Below, in pieces: positions 1-5,834 of a stretch of DNA of 14,937 nucleotides. The stretch spans positions 1 through 14,937 of the forward strand of contig JAHCSD010000008.1 of assembly GCA_018609185.1 (NCBI GenBank), read 5' to 3'. Every line of letters begins with the position of its first letter. Within the stretch, counting starts at the first letter, position 1. The DNA comes from Patescibacteria group bacterium (GTDB taxonomy: Bacteria > Patescibacteriota > Minisyncoccia > JAHCSD01). The translations under genes were made by a program, and so were the position numbers. The notes beneath the pieces were generated by a model. The model was not told the origin of the DNA, searched no databases, and was given only the letters and a program-made list of their open reading frames with translations.

Positions 1-24
1 AGGTTGCCTCAATCACATGTTTGT

Positions 25-182
25 AAGGGCTTTGTCCAACAAGCCGAGCCCGATGGGCGAAGGCTGATTGGTTACAAAACCTTACCCGCCCAAATTTTTG
101 CAGAACAAAAACTTGGGCGAGGTGCTCACTATTCTAACAACTCAACGGCGTCCTTCAGACTTATTTCGTTGGGAATACTGGC
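25..182 (+). promoter_or_regulatory. Structured RNA leader element, copy 1 (before methyltransferase)
   Basis: This is the first of four copies of a conserved structured leader. Pairings seen: AAGG 25-28 with CCTT 80-83; a GC bulge at 29-30; TTTGT 31-35 with ACAAA 74-78; CCAA 36-39 with TTGG 68-71; AGCC 42-45 with GGCT 62-65; a GA (46-47)/GAA (59-61) internal loop; GCCC 48-51 with GGGC 55-58. The second helix pairs ACC 84-86 with GGT 121-123 and CGCCCAA 87-93 with TTGGGCG 113-119, then TTTTTG 95-100 with CAAAAA 106-111. The linker GCTC is at 124-127. A third hairpin pairs ACTATTC 128-134 with GAATACT 173-179, with one mismatch. GGC and then the ATG at 183 follow. The second helix has a sequence unlike the other copies yet still pairs, which supports selection on structure. 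A TAA at 24-26 could be the stop of a gene cut off by the window edge. Function is inferred. Confidence 0.8.
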
Positions 183-725
183 ATGGAATTAAAACAAGGA
201 GGTTTCACAGACCCCGAAAAAATATTAGAAAAGCTTGATATTGCAAAACCCGGCATGACTATAGCTGATTTTGGATGCGGGGCTGGTTATTTTTCTATAC
301 CACTTGCTTCGATGACCCGGCCGGGAGGGGAGGTCTCTGCCATCGATATTCGGGATGCGGCATTACAACTCGTTAAATCACACGCAAGGAGCGAGGGCCT
401 GTTTAACATCAATGTCATAAAAGGGGATCTTGAGACGGAAGGTGGTTCCGAGCTTAACGAAGAATCTCAGGATGTGGTGGTCATTTCAAATACGCTGTTT
501 CAGGTTAAAGACAAAAGAACTATGCTGCGGGAGGCAAAAAACGTTCTGAAAAAAGCCGGGAAATTATTAATTATTGGCTGGCTTCCTGCTTCTCCCATAG
601 GCCCTCCTTCCGGGTTGCGCGTGGCAAGGGTCGACGCAAGGCGTTTGGCGGAAGAGGGGGGGTTTACGTTCAACGAGGAGCTTTCCGTTGACGAGTTTCA
701 TTACGGACTTTTGTTTACGAAATAA
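183..725 (+). CDS. Class I SAM-dependent methyltransferase
   Basis: A 180-residue protein with the Rossmann-type methyltransferase fold. The SAM-binding glycine motif DFGCGAGYF lies at residues 29-37, the acidic end of strand 2 at AIDI (D55), and a GDL at 81-83 is the likely adenine-contact region. The N-terminal pattern (PEKILEKLDIAKPGMTIADF) resembles small UbiE-like or arsenite-methyltransferase-like enzymes of uncultured bacteria, but the substrate cannot be read from the sequence. It is soluble, with no signal peptide. The ATG at 183 is chosen because leader copy 1 ends three bases before it. There is no Shine-Dalgarno sequence upstream; the AAGGAGGT at 196-203 lies inside the gene and has no start codon after it. 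The stop (723-725) overlaps the 5' end of leader copy 2, so the next gene may be co-transcribed. Confidence 0.85.
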   Translation: MELKQGGFTDPEKILEKLDIAKPGMTIADFGCGAGYFSIPLASMTRPGGEVSAIDIRDAALQLVKSHARSEGLFNINVIKGDLETEGGSELNEESQDVVVISNTLFQVKDKRTMLREAKNVLKKAGKLLIIGWLPASPIGPPSGLRVARVDARRLAEEGGFTFNEELSVDEFHYGLLFTK

Positions 726-895
726 GGGCTTTGTCCAAATTTTGGAGTGCATGGCACGAACAAAATTTGGGTACAAAACCTTACCCCGTTAGATAGAGCT
801 CACAAGCTCGCTCATCTAACGGGGTGCTCACTATTGCAAGTCAATCGAGCGTCGCTCTCGCTCCGCTCGAGCTTGCTCTCTTGAGCAATAGTAGC
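724..895 (+). promoter_or_regulatory. Structured RNA leader element, copy 2 (before solute-binding protein)
   Basis: The best-formed copy. AAGG 724-727 pairs with CCTT 779-782; TTTGT 730-734 with ACAAA 773-777; CCAAATTTTG 735-744 with CAAAATTTGG 761-770, ten perfect pairs; then a GA (745-746)/GAA (758-760) internal loop and GTGC 747-750 with GCAC 754-757. The second helix is twelve perfect pairs, ACCCCGTTAGAT 783-794 with ATCTAACGGGGT 814-825, with GAGC/GCTC inside it. After GCTC (826-829) a third hairpin pairs ACTATTGC 830-837 with GCAATAGT 885-892. AGC and the ATG at 896 follow. The element begins on the TAA stop of the methyltransferase gene, so it fills the whole gap between the two coding regions. 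No promoter is obvious upstream, which points to action on a shared transcript. Regulatory role is inferred. Confidence 0.85.
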
Positions 896-2221
896 ATGAG
901 CAGAAACAAACTTCTTCCCATTATACTCATACTATTTGTGGTCGGTATTGTTACCGTTCTCGTTTTAATTCTTCTTGATGTGATTCCGGGGCGCAAACCC
1001 AGCCGTATCCCCAAGACTACACTTGAAGTGTGGGGAGTTTTTGATGATCGCACGACCTTCGAAGCTCTTTTTGGAGGATTTATTGGTCAGGAATTCTACA
1101 AAAATGTCACCATTAACTATTCCGAAAAATTTATTGATGAATATGAGGACGATCTTATCAATACCCTCGCCGAAGGAAGGGGACCTGACATTTTTATGAT
1201 TCATAATACCTGGCTTCCGAAACACCGGAGCAAAATTGATCCGTGGCTTCAAGACGAAATAATATGGAACGGATCGCTTCTTGGTCCCGTGAGTGCGCGT
1301 GACTATCAAATTACATTTGTGGATGTTGCTTCGAACGACTTCGTAAGAAATCAAAGGATCTACGCGTTTCCCCTTTACATAGATACTCTTGCGCTTTTCT
1401 ACAACAAAGACATGTTTAATACCGCCGGAATTCCCGAACCTCCACGGACATGGAAGGAACTTGAAGAAGCGGCAAGGACCCTTACACGATATGGCGCAGA
1501 CGGGAGAATTGCGCGACCAGGAATCCCCCTGGGCTCGGCAGTGAACATTAACCGATCTACCGATATCCTGTCACTTCTTTTCCTGCAAAATGAAGTTCCT
1601 ATTATTGACACTACTACCGGGGGGGCTAAGCCGACATTGTCGAGGGGGAAGGGCGTTGAGGTGTTAGACTTCTACACGAGTTTTGCAAAATCCGGAAGTA
1701 CTAACTATGTGTGGGATCCAAGCGTGTCCTATTCAATCGATTCTTTTTACCAGGGAGAAACTGCGATGATGATAAATTATTCACATCACATTCAAACGCT
1801 TGAAGAGAAAAATCCCCATTTCCGATTTGATGTTGCCTCTATTCCTCAGTCCTTGGGCGGCACAAAGGACATTTCTTACGCAAATTTTTGGGGGTTTGCC
1901 GTCTCAAAGAATTCCGAAAACAAGAAGGTAGCCCATGAACTGATCCGCTGGATGAGCCAAAAAGACGTATTAGAACAATATGCAGAGTTAACGAGAAAGC
2001 CCACATCTCGTCGGGATTTGATACTGTGGCAGGGGGTCAATTATCCAGAGCTTGAGGTATTCGTTCGTCAGACACTCACAGCCGAGAGTTGGTATCAGCC
2101 GGACCAAAGAAGGGTTGAGACGGTATTCGAAGATATGATAGAATCAGTAGTAAGTGGAGAACGTTCACCAAGAGAGGCATTGCAGAAAGCCGAGAATGAG
2201 CTCGGGCTGCTTATACGCTAG
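896..2221 (+). CDS. Extracellular solute-binding protein, family 1, membrane-anchored
   Basis: A 441-residue ABC-type substrate-binding protein of the sugar-binding (family 1, maltose-binding-like) group. One N-terminal membrane segment (about residues 6-28) is followed by an extracytoplasmic domain. Typical landmarks are the strand with GRGPDIFMIHNTW, the hinge region YAFPLYIDTLALFYNKDMF, the EPPRTWKEL segment and GETAMMINYSHH. There is no lipobox cysteine, so it is probably held by the uncleaved helix rather than as a lipoprotein. The ligand is unknown. No ABC permease or ATPase gene is in the window, so it is an orphan here; it sits instead 17 bases upstream of three pilin-like genes. The start is the ATG at 896, set by the end of leader copy 2. 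A longer reading from 824 would translate the leader's own hairpins and is rejected. No Shine-Dalgarno sequence. Confidence 0.85.
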   Translation: MSRNKLLPIILILFVVGIVTVLVLILLDVIPGRKPSRIPKTTLEVWGVFDDRTTFEALFGGFIGQEFYKNVTINYSEKFIDEYEDDLINTLAEGRGPDIFMIHNTWLPKHRSKIDPWLQDEIIWNGSLLGPVSARDYQITFVDVASNDFVRNQRIYAFPLYIDTLALFYNKDMFNTAGIPEPPRTWKELEEAARTLTRYGADGRIARPGIPLGSAVNINRSTDILSLLFLQNEVPIIDTTTGGAKPTLSRGKGVEVLDFYTSFAKSGSTNYVWDPSVSYSIDSFYQGETAMMINYSHHIQTLEEKNPHFRFDVASIPQSLGGTKDISYANFWGFAVSKNSENKKVAHELIRWMSQKDVLEQYAELTRKPTSRRDLILWQGVNYPELEVFVRQTLTAESWYQPDQRRVETVFEDMIESVVSGERSPREALQKAENELGLLIR

Positions 2222-2238
2222 TTGACCACCAACCATTC

Positions 2239-2652
2239 ATGTTAAGATTTTCTCAAATCAAATTCATTATCGCGCTACTCGCCATCAGCTATTTGCTATT
2301 GGCCGCATCATCGGTTTCTGCTGCCCTTGTTCCTGCGTGCGGGGATCCGGGAAACCCCTGTAAACTCTGCCATCTCTTTGTGCTACTTAAAAACATTATT
2401 GATTTTCTTGTAACATTGAGTTTTCCCCTTGCTGGACTCGTGATTGCGTTTGGTGGTATATTATACTTAACCGCAGGAGGGAATCCGGGCCAGATCGAGC
2501 AGGGGAAGAAGGCGATAACGGCAGCAGTAATGGGGATCGTCATTGTTTTGGTTGCGTGGCTTGTGGTTGATACGTTTCTTGTTGTGATAGCCGGAGGAAG
2601 TCAACCCGCAGGATTTCCCTGGCCATGGAACGATATTAATTGTCCAACATAA
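2239..2652 (+). CDS. TrbC/VirB2-like pilin family protein (first of three)
   Basis: A 137-residue secreted or inner-membrane protein with a signal peptide (residues 1 to about 28, ending SSVSA before ALVP) and two hydrophobic segments (roughly 50-78 and 88-116) separated by GGNPGQIEQGKKA. This two-helix hairpin with a G-rich polar turn is typical of TrbC/VirB2-type pilin subunits and their relatives common in Patescibacteria. Three cysteines cluster after the signal peptide (CGDPGNPCKLC) and one is near the C-terminus (NCPT), so disulphides are likely. It starts 17 bases after the solute-binding gene without a clear Shine-Dalgarno sequence. No VirB4-like ATPase is in the window, so a role in secretion or DNA uptake is inference from family only. 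Confidence 0.75.
   Translation: MLRFSQIKFIIALLAISYLLLAASSVSAALVPACGDPGNPCKLCHLFVLLKNIIDFLVTLSFPLAGLVIAFGGILYLTAGGNPGQIEQGKKAITAAVMGIVIVLVAWLVVDTFLVVIAGGSQPAGFPWPWNDINCPT
2281..2321 (+). repeat. 41-bp direct repeat, signal-peptide copy 1
   Basis: This stretch matches 2734-2774 with two differences in 41 bases (C/T and A/T). Both copies encode the hydrophobic core and cleavage site of a signal peptide (ISYLLLAASSVSA). The nucleotide identity is far higher than in the rest of the two genes. It contains GCTATT twice, giving a short-period look. It may reflect recent duplication, gene conversion, or spread of a short repeat into coding sequence. Confidence 0.8.
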
Positions 2653-2655
2653 CAA

Positions 2656-2689
2656 GGTTAGGGGCTAGCCACTAGGGGTTAGGGGGTAG
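2656..2689 (+). repeat. G-rich TTAGGGG-type degenerate repeat
   Basis: The gap between the first and second pilin genes is filled by a G-rich, telomere-like degenerate repeat: GGTTAGGGG at 2656-2664, GGGGTTAGGGGG at 2675-2686 and TAG-containing spacers, with no C-rich tract. It ends six bases before the ATG at 2695, so its last G-run may also serve as a poor Shine-Dalgarno sequence. G-quadruplex formation is possible, since there are three runs of at least four G. Confidence 0.6.
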
Positions 2690-2694
2690 AATTT

Positions 2695-3045
2695 ATGACT
2701 AACTTTCAAATAAAATCCCTTTTTTTACTATTTGCCATTAGCTATTTGCTATTGGCCGCTTCATCGGTTTCTGCGGTTTTATTACCCAATCCTCTAGGAC
2801 CGGGTAGTAATATTTTTACATTCATCGACCGTTTTCTTGATCTTCTTTTTACGTTCGGCCTTCCACTTGCGGTCATCATGATTTTGTGGTCAGCCCTTCA
2901 GTTTTTGACCTCGGGTGGCAATCCCCAGAAAATTCAGTCAGCAAAAAACACGCTGCTCTATACAATGGTTGGGTTTGGTATTCTTCTTCTTTCGAAAGGC
3001 ATCATCAAATTTATTTGTAATTTTTTTGGAGCGAGTTGTCCTTGA
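2695..3045 (+). CDS. TrbC/VirB2-like pilin family protein (second of three)
   Basis: A 116-residue paralogue of the preceding gene: a signal peptide with the same ISYLLLAASSVSA core, then two membrane helices (about 41-69 and 82-108) around SGGNPQKIQSAKNT, and two C-terminal cysteines (C108 and C115, ending ASCP). It lacks the cysteine cluster of the first pilin. The G-rich repeat just upstream provides the only Shine-Dalgarno-like run. It is probably co-transcribed with the upstream gene. Family assignment rests on size, two-helix topology and the GGNP turn; the exact function is unknown. Confidence 0.75.
   Translation: MTNFQIKSLFLLFAISYLLLAASSVSAVLLPNPLGPGSNIFTFIDRFLDLLFTFGLPLAVIMILWSALQFLTSGGNPQKIQSAKNTLLYTMVGFGILLLSKGIIKFICNFFGASCP
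2734..2774 (+). repeat. 41-bp direct repeat, signal-peptide copy 2
   Basis: Second copy of the signal-peptide repeat at 2281-2321, in the same reading frame, differing at two positions. It ends right at the predicted signal peptidase site, after which the two proteins diverge. Confidence 0.8.
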
Positions 3046-3064
3046 CAAGGAATTATGCTATAAT
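3036..3064 (+). promoter_or_regulatory. Predicted promoter of the third pilin gene
   Basis: A -35-like TTGTCC (3036-3041), 17-base spacer and perfect -10 TATAAT (3059-3064) begin inside the 3' end of the second pilin gene. The transcript would start near 3071, directly before a 6-bp hairpin (GAGGTC 3072-3077 with GGCCTC 3083-3088) that could cap the mRNA 5' end. A TTGACA at 3042-3047 is too close (11 bases) to serve as the -35. Confidence 0.6.
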
Positions 3065-3136
3065 AATTAAAGAGGTCATAATGGCCTCAAAGGTCGACTA
3101 AACTCATGTTAACCAAGCTGTAAACTTCTTATTATC

Positions 3137-3499
3137 ATGACCAAATTACTTAAATCTCTCACCGCACTTCAGATTCTTTTATTTGCTGGTTCGCCACTTG
3201 CCGCTTTAGCAAGACACATTGACCCAAATATACAGCATGTTCCCGCGAAAGCGGTCGGTGTTGGTACCGTGGTAGGTTGGCTTAATACGCTAGGTGACTG
3301 GATATTTACTGCTATTATGGCTCTTGCAGCGATTATCCTTCTTATCGGTGCCTTTGGCCTTTTAACTTCTGGAGGAGATGCTACTAAGATTTCGAGCGCG
3401 AAAAACCTGATCATCTGGGGTATTATTGGAGTTATTATTGCTATTCTCGCTAAAGGCCTTCTCACTCTTGCCTGTTCGTTTGTCGGATTCGTCTGCTAA
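3137..3499 (+). CDS. TrbC/VirB2-like pilin family protein (third of three)
   Basis: A 120-residue protein with a signal peptide (residues 1 to about 25, ending near ALARH) that is unrelated in DNA sequence to those of its two neighbours. Two membrane helices (about 52-77 and 89-112) flank SGGDATKISSAKN, the same polar turn as in the others, and two cysteines lie near the C-terminus (C113 and C120). It has its own predicted promoter and a 66-base 5' untranslated region without a Shine-Dalgarno sequence, so it may be expressed at a different level from the first two. It is followed by a strong terminator. It is probably a structural subunit; the assignment is by topology and motif only. Confidence 0.75.
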   Translation: MTKLLKSLTALQILLFAGSPLAALARHIDPNIQHVPAKAVGVGTVVGWLNTLGDWIFTAIMALAAIILLIGAFGLLTSGGDATKISSAKNLIIWGIIGVIIAILAKGLLTLACSFVGFVC

Positions 3500-3523
3500 A
3501 ACCTTCAATGAGTAGTAATATGG

Positions 3524-3554
3524 AAAGCCCTCCGACTATAGTCGGAGGGCTTTT
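3524..3554. terminator. Bidirectional intrinsic terminator
   Basis: A perfect 15-bp inverted repeat (AAAGCCCTCCGACTA 3524-3538 with its complement 3539-3553) followed by a T-run on the plus strand. It lies between the convergent pilin genes (end 3499) and the minus-strand membrane-protein gene (end 3564), so it can end both transcripts. The T-run is shorter in the minus direction. Confidence 0.9.
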
Positions 3555-3563
3555 GGTTACTTA

Positions 3564-4670
3564 TTATCGTTTACAATCAAAGTACCATGCGTTCGTTGCT
3601 TCTTCAGTTGTTTCTTCACAAAGCTTGATGTCGAAAATAGCTTCTGATCCGTCCCAGCCATTGAGGCGGAACATGTCTTCTTGTATGCCCGTTACCCGAT
3701 TCCGTAAGAGTTCCGGAGTGTTAAAGAAGAGAAAGACATCAGCAGACCCATCAAATGCGTTGCATCCCGCAACCTTGTTATGTGCCTGGGGGATACGGAA
3801 CACTTCGTATTCGTTTCCAGACCAGAGAATCAGAAGTACACTGTTTCTTGTGTCTTCATATGGATAGAATGCCGTATCTCCTCCGCCAAGTACTCTCCAG
3901 CTATCTCCGCCGTAAATCTGGGGATGTCCTATTTTCCACTCACCCGAGCCCGTCTGGTAGAGATACGAGAGCCAGCCGGCCTGTCGTTCGACTTCCACAC
4001 ATTCACCTGGTTCGAGAACGAGCGTGGTGTCGTGTCCTTTGCGCTGGCCAACCGGATAGTTCTCAAATTCATTCGTTCCGTCGATCGCTACCTTCACGAA
4101 TTCGAGGCGTCCATCGGGCGAAATCTTCACCGGGCTTGTTTTCGTGTGAGGCCCGACTCGCAAGAGGGGAGGAAGGTTTTTTTGAGAAAAATCTTCCCCG
4201 AGATCAGCATCCTGACCGATCGATTGCCCGACTCTATCCGTTTCAGCGTTTATCTTCTCGCCAAGCGTATCAAAGTCAACATACGGTTGAACGAGAACCG
4301 TGAAGATGATATATGCGATCACACCTATTACAAACCACTTGAAGAGACCCGTAAAGAATTGCGATTCTCCCTTGTTAAAGTTGAGAAAGAGAATCATAAT
4401 CCCAACCACAAACATGCCGAGAAGCTTCATATCGGTAAAGAAAAGGTGTGCGCTCTGCGGGAAGAAAATAGATAGTAATAGGATAGTCAGGAGCAGCGTT
4501 GCCAGCGTTTTAAGTTGAGAGGCATACGCTCCTACATTCAGTTTGAGGTTACCAAGTCCGTATCCCTTATCACTTGTCTGTGGAGAGCTCTGGCTTCCCA
4601 GTAATCGTACCACGATCGTAAACGCCAGAGCCGATCCAATTACTGCAAGGAGTATCCAGATATATATCAT
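3564..4670 (-). CDS. Unrecognised membrane protein with extracytoplasmic domain, partner of SPFH protein
   Basis: I do not recognise this 368-residue protein. It has an N-terminal membrane helix (about 2-22), two further hydrophobic segments (about 56-75 and 80-99), a fourth (about 108-129), then an acidic linker and a large soluble C-terminal half (about 150-368) rich in W, G and Y, with four cysteines (C221, C300, C347, C366) that could form disulphides. It starts at an ATG overlapping the TGA of the SPFH gene by four bases (ATGA), with a Shine-Dalgarno CGGAGG (GGAGG at 4684-4680) inside that gene, so translation is coupled. The pairing recalls SPFH proteins encoded next to membrane partners such as NfeD-type proteins, but no NfeD signature is seen. 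It may form a membrane microdomain complex with its neighbour; that is inference. Confidence 0.7.
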   Translation of the reverse strand: MIYIWILLAVIGSALAFTIVVRLLGSQSSPQTSDKGYGLGNLKLNVGAYASQLKTLATLLLTILLLSIFFPQSAHLFFTDMKLLGMFVVGIMILFLNFNKGESQFFTGLFKWFVIGVIAYIIFTVLVQPYVDFDTLGEKINAETDRVGQSIGQDADLGEDFSQKNLPPLLRVGPHTKTSPVKISPDGRLEFVKVAIDGTNEFENYPVGQRKGHDTTLVLEPGECVEVERQAGWLSYLYQTGSGEWKIGHPQIYGGDSWRVLGGGDTAFYPYEDTRNSVLLILWSGNEYEVFRIPQAHNKVAGCNAFDGSADVFLFFNTPELLRNRVTGIQEDMFRLNGWDGSEAIFDIKLCEETTEEATNAWYFDCKR

Positions 4671-5614
4671 TTATCTTTTCCTCCGAAGAACGATTTTACC
4701 TGTTTTGCAATTTCTCCAAAAAGATCCTTACTGGGTAGTCCGATCACGCTGACCGTTTCGTCATCGTCCCTAGATTCTGCCTTTACGTATACTGCCTCAC
4801 GGGGGGCGCCCATTGCTTCTCGTTGCAGTCCTAAGGACTTCGCGCGACCTTCACCTCTCAGGGTAATTTCTATCTTCGCAGCCTCGGCAGCAATCTCGCG
4901 CGCAGCCTTCTTGTGCGCTTCAATTTCTTTCTCTGCAGGGGCCCGGAGAAGCTCTTCGGGGACCTCCACATTAGTAATCTGAAACTCTAGGTTCTTTAAC
5001 TTCAGGAGTTTCAGAATATGATTCTTATCAAGTTCTTTTAACTGGCTTTCGATGCTGATATCGATTATTCTTTCCCTGTTGGCATAAGCTCTTTCCCAAT
5101 CGAGACGACTCAAGATTTCCTTTATCAGTTCTATACAATCTCGCTTGAGCAGTTTCACCGCTTCAGCAAGATCATATGGATCAGATATGTACTTAACAAT
5201 ACCGACTAGTTGTTTTCCGTTCGGCCATAAAAACCTCAGGGACACATCGGCAGTTACTTTAGCGCTTTCGTGTCTTTCTGATTGCTTTGAGAACGCATGT
5301 ACCGTTCCCAATTCTACTTGTTGGGGTTTTGCAGTAAACAGCTTTATTCTCTCAATTAATTGCCACACAAACGTTGGCCCGCTTTTCCGGAATTCGTTAG
5401 GAGTCCCCAAACGGATGGTGGCTCCCTTTTCTTCGGCTTTAATAATCTTAAATGATGTCCCCACATAAAGGATCGGGACACCCACAAAAAGCACTACAGC
5501 AATAAGGAATCCAACTGGTCCAAATGCAACTCCAGATACGAGAAGTATGAGAGCAACTGCTCCCATTATTATTCCAGCGACCTTCAAGTTTATCTTAAGG
5601 CCTAACACATTCAT
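4667..5614 (-). CDS. SPFH/band-7 (stomatin/prohibitin-like) membrane protein
   Basis: A 315-residue protein with two adjacent N-terminal hydrophobic segments (about 10-30 and 33-52), then a band-7 domain (about 53-215) starting SFKIIKAEEKGATIRLG, and a helical Ala/Glu/Lys-rich region (about 220-262, EKEIEAHKKAAREIAAEAAK) typical of the SPFH coiled coil. The C-terminal tail is charged and soluble. SPFH proteins form ring-like scaffolds in the membrane and often control proteases or lipid domains. The start is set by a strong Shine-Dalgarno AAAGGAGG (5632-5625), ten bases from the ATG. It is first gene of a two-gene operon with the membrane protein downstream. The promoter is near consensus and carries a palindrome (5674-5699). 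Confidence 0.85.
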   Translation of the reverse strand: MNVLGLKINLKVAGIIMGAVALILLVSGVAFGPVGFLIAVVLFVGVPILYVGTSFKIIKAEEKGATIRLGTPNEFRKSGPTFVWQLIERIKLFTAKPQQVELGTVHAFSKQSERHESAKVTADVSLRFLWPNGKQLVGIVKYISDPYDLAEAVKLLKRDCIELIKEILSRLDWERAYANRERIIDISIESQLKELDKNHILKLLKLKNLEFQITNVEVPEELLRAPAEKEIEAHKKAAREIAAEAAKIEITLRGEGRAKSLGLQREAMGAPREAVYVKAESRDDDETVSVIGLPSKDLFGEIAKQVKSFFGGKDK

Positions 5615-5673
5615 GAAATCAAAACCTCCTTTGATTGTAAAAGGGCTTCATTTTGTCATTCGTTCATGACTGT

Positions 5674-5704
5674 ATATTCTATCATATTTGATAGAATATG
5701 TCAA
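5674..5704 (-). promoter_or_regulatory. Promoter with palindromic operator, SPFH operon
   Basis: On the minus strand there is a perfect -35 TTGACA (5704-5699), a 17-base spacer and a -10 TAGAAT (5681-5676). An 11-bp inverted repeat, ATATTCTATCA 5674-5684 with TGATAGAATAT 5689-5699 and a 4-base centre, covers the spacer and the -10. That is the usual place for a repressor to block RNA polymerase, so the operon is likely regulated; no candidate repressor gene is in the window. Transcription would begin near 5669. Confidence 0.75.
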
Positions 5705-5736
5705 GTTGTTGTAATATCTTATATGAGAGGCTAAAG

Positions 5737-5742
5737 TATAAT
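5737..5742 (+). promoter_or_regulatory. -10 element of tRNA-Leu
   Basis: A perfect TATAAT six bases upstream of the tRNA 5' end. A matching -35 is not clear (TTGTAA at 5709-5714 is 22 bases away), so the promoter is weak or uses another contact. Confidence 0.5.
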
Positions 5743-5748
5743 TAGACT

Positions 5749-5830
5749 GCCCCCGTGGTGGAACAGGCAGACACGCATGGTTTAGGACCATGTCCCGAAA
5801 GGGGTAGAGGTTCAAATCCTCTCGGGGGCA
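5749..5830 (+). tRNA. tRNA-Leu (anticodon UAG)
   Basis: A full cloverleaf: acceptor GCCCCCG 5749-5755 with CGGGGGC 5823-5829, anticodon stem CATGG/CCATG around loop TTTAGGA (anticodon TAG), a long variable arm TCCC-GAAA-GGGG typical of class II tRNAs, and T loop GTTCAAATC. The discriminator is A5830. CCA is not encoded (CAC... follows), so it must be added by CCA transferase. It reads CUN leucine codons. Confidence 0.95.
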
Positions 5831-5834
5831 CAAC

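Noticed and set aside
4..192. Open reading frame of 62 codons at the window start
   Set aside because: It runs across leader copy 1, whose paired arms explain the sequence better; the protein has no family features and it overlaps the methyltransferase start in another frame.
196..203. Perfect Shine-Dalgarno AAGGAGGT inside the methyltransferase gene
   Set aside because: No ATG, GTG or TTG follows at a usable distance, and the protein needs the upstream residues; it encodes QGG.
824..895. 24-codon N-terminal extension of the solute-binding protein
   Set aside because: It would translate the third hairpin of leader copy 2. The protein from 896 already starts with a normal anchor helix.
3042..3047. 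TTGACA as -35 of the third pilin promoter
   Set aside because: It is only 11 bases from the TATAAT; TTGTCC at 3036 has the right 17-base spacing.
3508..4475. Several plus-strand open frames opposite the membrane-protein gene
   Set aside because: They are antisense to a gene with clear membrane helices, coupled to the SPFH gene; their translations are rich in R, S and P and show no domains.
5640..5660. AGGGCTT near 5643 as a fifth copy of the leader
   Set aside because: None of the other conserved blocks (CAAACCTTACC, GGTGCTC, paired arms) follow on either strand.
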